52,637 bases of DNA, from the NCBI GenBank assembly GCA_029262735.1, contig JAJCYY010000070.1, positions 1 through 52,637 of the forward strand. The letters run 5' to 3'. The notes beneath the pieces were generated by a model. It was given only the letters and a program-made list of their open reading frames with translations, did not search any database and was not told where the DNA came from. Positions 50,371-52,637 of this stretch are shown piece after piece. The stretch comes from Chloroflexota bacterium (GTDB taxonomy: Bacteria > Chloroflexota > Dehalococcoidia > Lucifugimonadales > Lucifugimonadaceae). Position numbers and translations under genes: made by a program. Each line of letters opens with the position of its first letter. The first letter of the stretch is position 1.

Positions 50371-50617
50371 GTTCGGCGTCGGTTAGCTCCGCTATCTCGA
50401 CCGTCTTGTTGCGTGACGTCTGGCCTCTAACGATCGCCAGTCCCGCCGGAGCGATCTTTAGGCGTTTTGCCAGCAGCTTAATAACAGCGGCATTCGCTTT
50501 TCCGTCGGTCGGCGCAGCGGTCACGCGTACCTTTAAAACGCCGTCGTCAGAGAACGGGCCGATTCCGTTCCGGGATGCCTTCGGCTGGACGCGTATGTGG
50601 AGATGGGCCATTGTCAC
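50354..50617 (-). CDS. yggU: DUF167 family protein (YggU-like)
   Basis: An 87-residue protein of the DUF167/YggU family, recognised by LHIRVQPKASRNGI, LKVRVTAAPTDGKANAAVIKLLAKRL and the IVRGQTSRNKTVEI end. It is often near yggT, as here, but on the opposite strand, with a 17-base overlap of the two 3' ends. GTG 50617 or ATG 50611 are both possible starts. Function unknown. Confidence 0.92.
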   Translation of the reverse strand: MTMAHLHIRVQPKASRNGIGPFSDDGVLKVRVTAAPTDGKANAAVIKLLAKRLKIAPAGLAIVRGQTSRNKTVEIAELTDAELRQRL

Positions 50618-50633
50618 GAATCGCAGATGCCGC

Positions 50634-51455
50634 TCAACTTGCAGAGGACTGCAGCGTCACCTCTCCGGCTGAAACCGGCCAGGCGCGCCCGTTCTCGTCC
50701 CGGACAATCAGCCGTCCGGCGCTGTCCACGTCCTCTGCGATGCCGGAAAGCGTCTTTGCTCCTGAACTTGCCGATGTGAAGGTGACCTCGACCTGTTTGC
50801 CGATCGTCTCCAGCCTCTCACGCCACATCGTCACAAGCGTCCCGCCAGCGCGTACCTCGCCATAGAGGCAGTCTATTCGCTCCAACAGGTCATTCAACAG
50901 CAGATCTCTGTTGAACTTTCGGTCTGCCAGCTCACGCATGCTGACCGCGGCAGTGCCACCGGGATTCCGATGGCGCATTCGCGAGTTGACGTTCAGGCCG
51001 ATTCCAGCGACCACTGCCAGTCCATCCGTGTCCTGAGTCGATTCCAACAGTATTCCTGCAATCTTCGCATCGTCGACGCGCACATCGTTCGGCCATTTGA
51101 CTACGGCGTCGACATCGCATGCCGAACCCACTGTCTCCGCAATTGCCAGCGAAAGTAGCATGTTGATTTCGCCAGCCAGTGCGGGTCGAGGCCTGAATAG
51201 AATCGAAACGAGCAGGTCTTCACCTGGCGCTGATTCCCAGTGACGCTCATGCCTGCCGCGACCGGCAGTCTGCTGCTGGGCCGAAAGTACCATTCCTTCA
51301 TCTGTGCCCGCTCGGGCCAGGGCTGCCACGTCATCCATCGTCGATTTTGTGAAATCCACCTGTCGTATCTCACGGCCAATCAGTCTTTCGTGTCTGACCG
51401 GCCGCGATGGGACGCCGCTTTCGGTTTGTGGCTGATCGCCAACGGCCATGTGCAT
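50634..51455 (-). CDS. birA: Biotin--[acetyl-CoA-carboxylase] ligase (BirA, catalytic type without HTH)
   Basis: A 273-residue biotin protein ligase. The biotin/ATP site is QQTAGRGRHERHWES, with VVKWPNDVRVDDAKIAGIL for the conserved K-W-P-N-D and lysine motif; GIGLNVN follows. The C-terminal SH3-like domain is at about 215-270. No N-terminal helix-turn-helix is present, so it is a monofunctional ligase rather than a repressor. The start is an ATG near the end of an open frame; a start nearer the conserved part is possible. Confidence 0.94.
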   Translation of the reverse strand: MHMAVGDQPQTESGVPSRPVRHERLIGREIRQVDFTKSTMDDVAALARAGTDEGMVLSAQQQTAGRGRHERHWESAPGEDLLVSILFRPRPALAGEINMLLSLAIAETVGSACDVDAVVKWPNDVRVDDAKIAGILLESTQDTDGLAVVAGIGLNVNSRMRHRNPGGTAAVSMRELADRKFNRDLLLNDLLERIDCLYGEVRAGGTLVTMWRERLETIGKQVEVTFTSASSGAKTLSGIAEDVDSAGRLIVRDENGRAWPVSAGEVTLQSSAS

Positions 51456-51603
51456 CTGCCTCTCAGGGCACGGTGGGGGTTTCCACTCATCGCAACTTGT
51501 AGGAACCGCGTTGGGGTGCGAACGGTGTGCGGAATATCTTACGAGGGATGTGAGGAGACGCCGGCCCCTAGTTCGGGATCGCTGGCAACTCAGTGAGCCG
51601 CAG

Positions 51604-51625
51604 CGGGCAAGAGCCCGATTGCCCG
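51604..51625 (+). promoter_or_regulatory. Inverted repeat in the leader of the lysine-rich coiled-coil gene
   Basis: CGGGCAA-gagcccga-TTGCCCG, a perfect seven-base inverted repeat ending 27 bases before the ATG and just upstream of the AGGGAG ribosome-binding site. Operator or leader hairpin; the role is not established. Confidence 0.35.
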
Positions 51626-51652
51626 GACCGGGACACAGGGAGACCCAAGAAT

Positions 51653-52637
51653 ATGGCCCAGCAGAAACGATCTAAGGCCAGCATCCTGAACGAGTTTACT
51701 CCGTTTCCGTCAGACAACGCCTCTGCTGAGGCTGCCTGGCGTCAGGCACTGCTGTTGAGAGAGCTATCTCGCGATGAGCGAGTGGTTGCTCGAAAGCGCC
51801 GCACAGAAGCAGAATCGGCCCGTGCTCACGCTGAGCACGAGGCGATCACCGCTACGAAGCAGCTTTGCAGCGAGCTTCAAGCCCAGGCCCGAATGAAGCT
51901 GCAGCAGTCCGAGGACACGCTTGCCGAGGCACAGCGGGTTAAGGCCGACGCCACAGCCCGAACCTCTCGCATGATTGACCAGGCTCAGACCGAGCTCACC
52001 AAGTCCCAGGTTGCTCGTGCAGAGTCAGAGACCTATGCCGAAGAGGTCCAGGCCAATGCCCGTTCGGCGGCTGAGGCTCTGATGTCTCAGACACGCTCTG
52101 GCGCTGAGGAACTGGCAACGCGGATGCGTCGTGAGACGGCTGAAGATATCCGCAAGATGTTGTCCGAGATCGAAATGGCAAGGGCATCTGCCGATGATGA
52201 GCTGGAAACTCAGCGCATCCTGACAGAGACTGCTCGGGTCCGTGCGTTCTCACACGGCCTTGCTGCTGAACATGCAGAAGATGAGATGTCCAAGACCAAC
52301 GACAATCTTGCTTCCATCGGTGACCTGGGCTCATGGGAGCAGGGCATTCAAGAGGCTGAGATGAAGGAGTCCGCAAAGATGGCCGCCCCAAAACGCAAGA
52401 CCTCGTCCAGAAAGCCCAAGAGCCGAACTTCTGCAAAGAAGGCGTCGGCCAAGAAGCCTGCCGCCAAAAAGGCAATTGCGAAGCCCGCCGCCAAAAAGGC
52501 AATTGCTAAGCCCGCTGCCAAGAAGGCCGTGAGCCGCAAGCCTGCAGCCAAGAAGGCCGTGAGCCGCAAGCCAGCTGCCAAGAAGGCAGTGAGCCGCAAG
52601 CCAGCTGCCAAGAAGTCAGAGAGCCGCAAGACTGCAG
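51653..52637 (+). CDS. Coiled-coil protein with histone H1-like Lys/Ala/Pro tail (3' partial)
   Basis: The gene runs off the window edge without a stop codon; 328 codons are visible. ATG with AGGGAG upstream. Residues about 5-240 are helical and charged, with long coiled-coil stretches (AESARAHAEHEAITATKQLC, EDTLAEAQRVKADATARTSR, ETYAEEVQANARSAAEALMS). From about residue 245 the chain turns strongly basic: KRKTSSRKPKSRTSAKKASA, then two KPAAKKAIA units and repeated KPAAKKAVSR. Such tails bind DNA in histone H1-like bacterial proteins. The front half resembles DivIVA/SMC-like coiled coils in composition but I cannot assign a family. It might organise DNA or tether it to a coiled-coil scaffold. 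Confidence 0.75.
   Translation, partial: MAQQKRSKASILNEFTPFPSDNASAEAAWRQALLLRELSRDERVVARKRRTEAESARAHAEHEAITATKQLCSELQAQARMKLQQSEDTLAEAQRVKADATARTSRMIDQAQTELTKSQVARAESETYAEEVQANARSAAEALMSQTRSGAEELATRMRRETAEDIRKMLSEIEMARASADDELETQRILTETARVRAFSHGLAAEHAEDEMSKTNDNLASIGDLGSWEQGIQEAEMKESAKMAAPKRKTSSRKPKSRTSAKKASAKKPAAKKAIAKPAAKKAIAKPAAKKAVSRKPAAKKAVSRKPAAKKAVSRKPAAKKSESRKTA
52508..52637 (+). repeat. Tandem 30-base coding repeat
   Basis: Four full 30-base units (52508, 52538, 52568, 52598) plus a partial one encode KPAAKKAVSR, the fourth unit varied. Two 27-base relatives encoding KPAAKKAIA precede them (52454-52507). The array continues beyond the window. Length variation between strains is likely. 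Confidence 0.85.

Noticed and set aside
1..52637. CRISPR array, rRNA, insertion sequence or prophage
   Set aside because: No spaced identical direct repeats, no rRNA-like sequence and no transposase, integrase or phage gene was found.

Overview
The window reads as ordinary, gene-dense bacterial chromosome of fairly high GC content. The gene mix suggests a Chloroflexota bacterium, probably of the marine SAR202/Dehalococcoidia type. This rests on duplicated enzymes for organic-acid and amino-acid catabolism (two benzoylformate-decarboxylase-like TPP enzymes, two SelA-like PLP enzymes, an enolase-superfamily enzyme, amidohydrolases), Dpp/Opp-type ATPases, lipoproteins with Thr/Pro-rich linkers and frequent GTG/TTG starts. 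The taxonomic call is inference. I found no rRNA, tRNA, CRISPR array, phage or transposase.

Region 1 (1-13 kb) is catabolic: the end of a peptide-transporter ATPase, a D-aminoacylase-like enzyme, a kelch lipoprotein, a TPP enzyme, a dihydroorotase-like amidohydrolase, an aldo/keto reductase, a SelA-like PLP enzyme, a DUF3604 protein and a nitroreductase. Within it, at 5486-5728, is a glutaredoxin-like gene whose active-site codon is an in-frame TGA (U-G-T-C). The TGA is followed at once by a hairpin of bacterial SECIS type. I read it as a selenoprotein that ordinary gene calling would truncate. A NifU-like Fe-S protein follows it.

Region 2 (13-26 kb, all minus strand) holds a 1593-residue exported multidomain protein that looks like two secreted proteins fused in frame, the second a catalytically degenerate subtilase with a dockerin-like end. 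Next to it is a chemotaxis operon, cheA-cheC-cheD-cheY-cheB-cheR, followed by a degenerate HD-GYP protein and a protein joining a FliM-like CheY-binding N-terminal peptide to a zinc ribbon. No cheW, receptor, flagellar or archaellar gene is visible, so that last protein is a candidate for an unusual CheY-P output.

Region 3 (26-37 kb) carries an orphan DppD-DppF ATPase pair, two methyltransferases, a divergent pair of VIT-family iron/manganese transporters (one fused to a rubrerythrin-like domain) with a palindrome between them, and a second TPP enzyme/SelA-like/enolase-superfamily module. Short palindromic repeats lie between genes.

Region 4 (37-52.6 kb) mixes hydrolases (class C beta-lactamase-like, DUF885 peptidase), secreted proteins, a DapA/NanA-type lyase, DNA polymerase IV, a frameshifted lipoprotein, a triple DUF6174 lipoprotein, and housekeeping genes (pdxA-like, proC, yggT, DUF167, birA). 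It ends in a coiled-coil protein with a histone H1-like Lys/Ala/Pro tail cut by the window edge.
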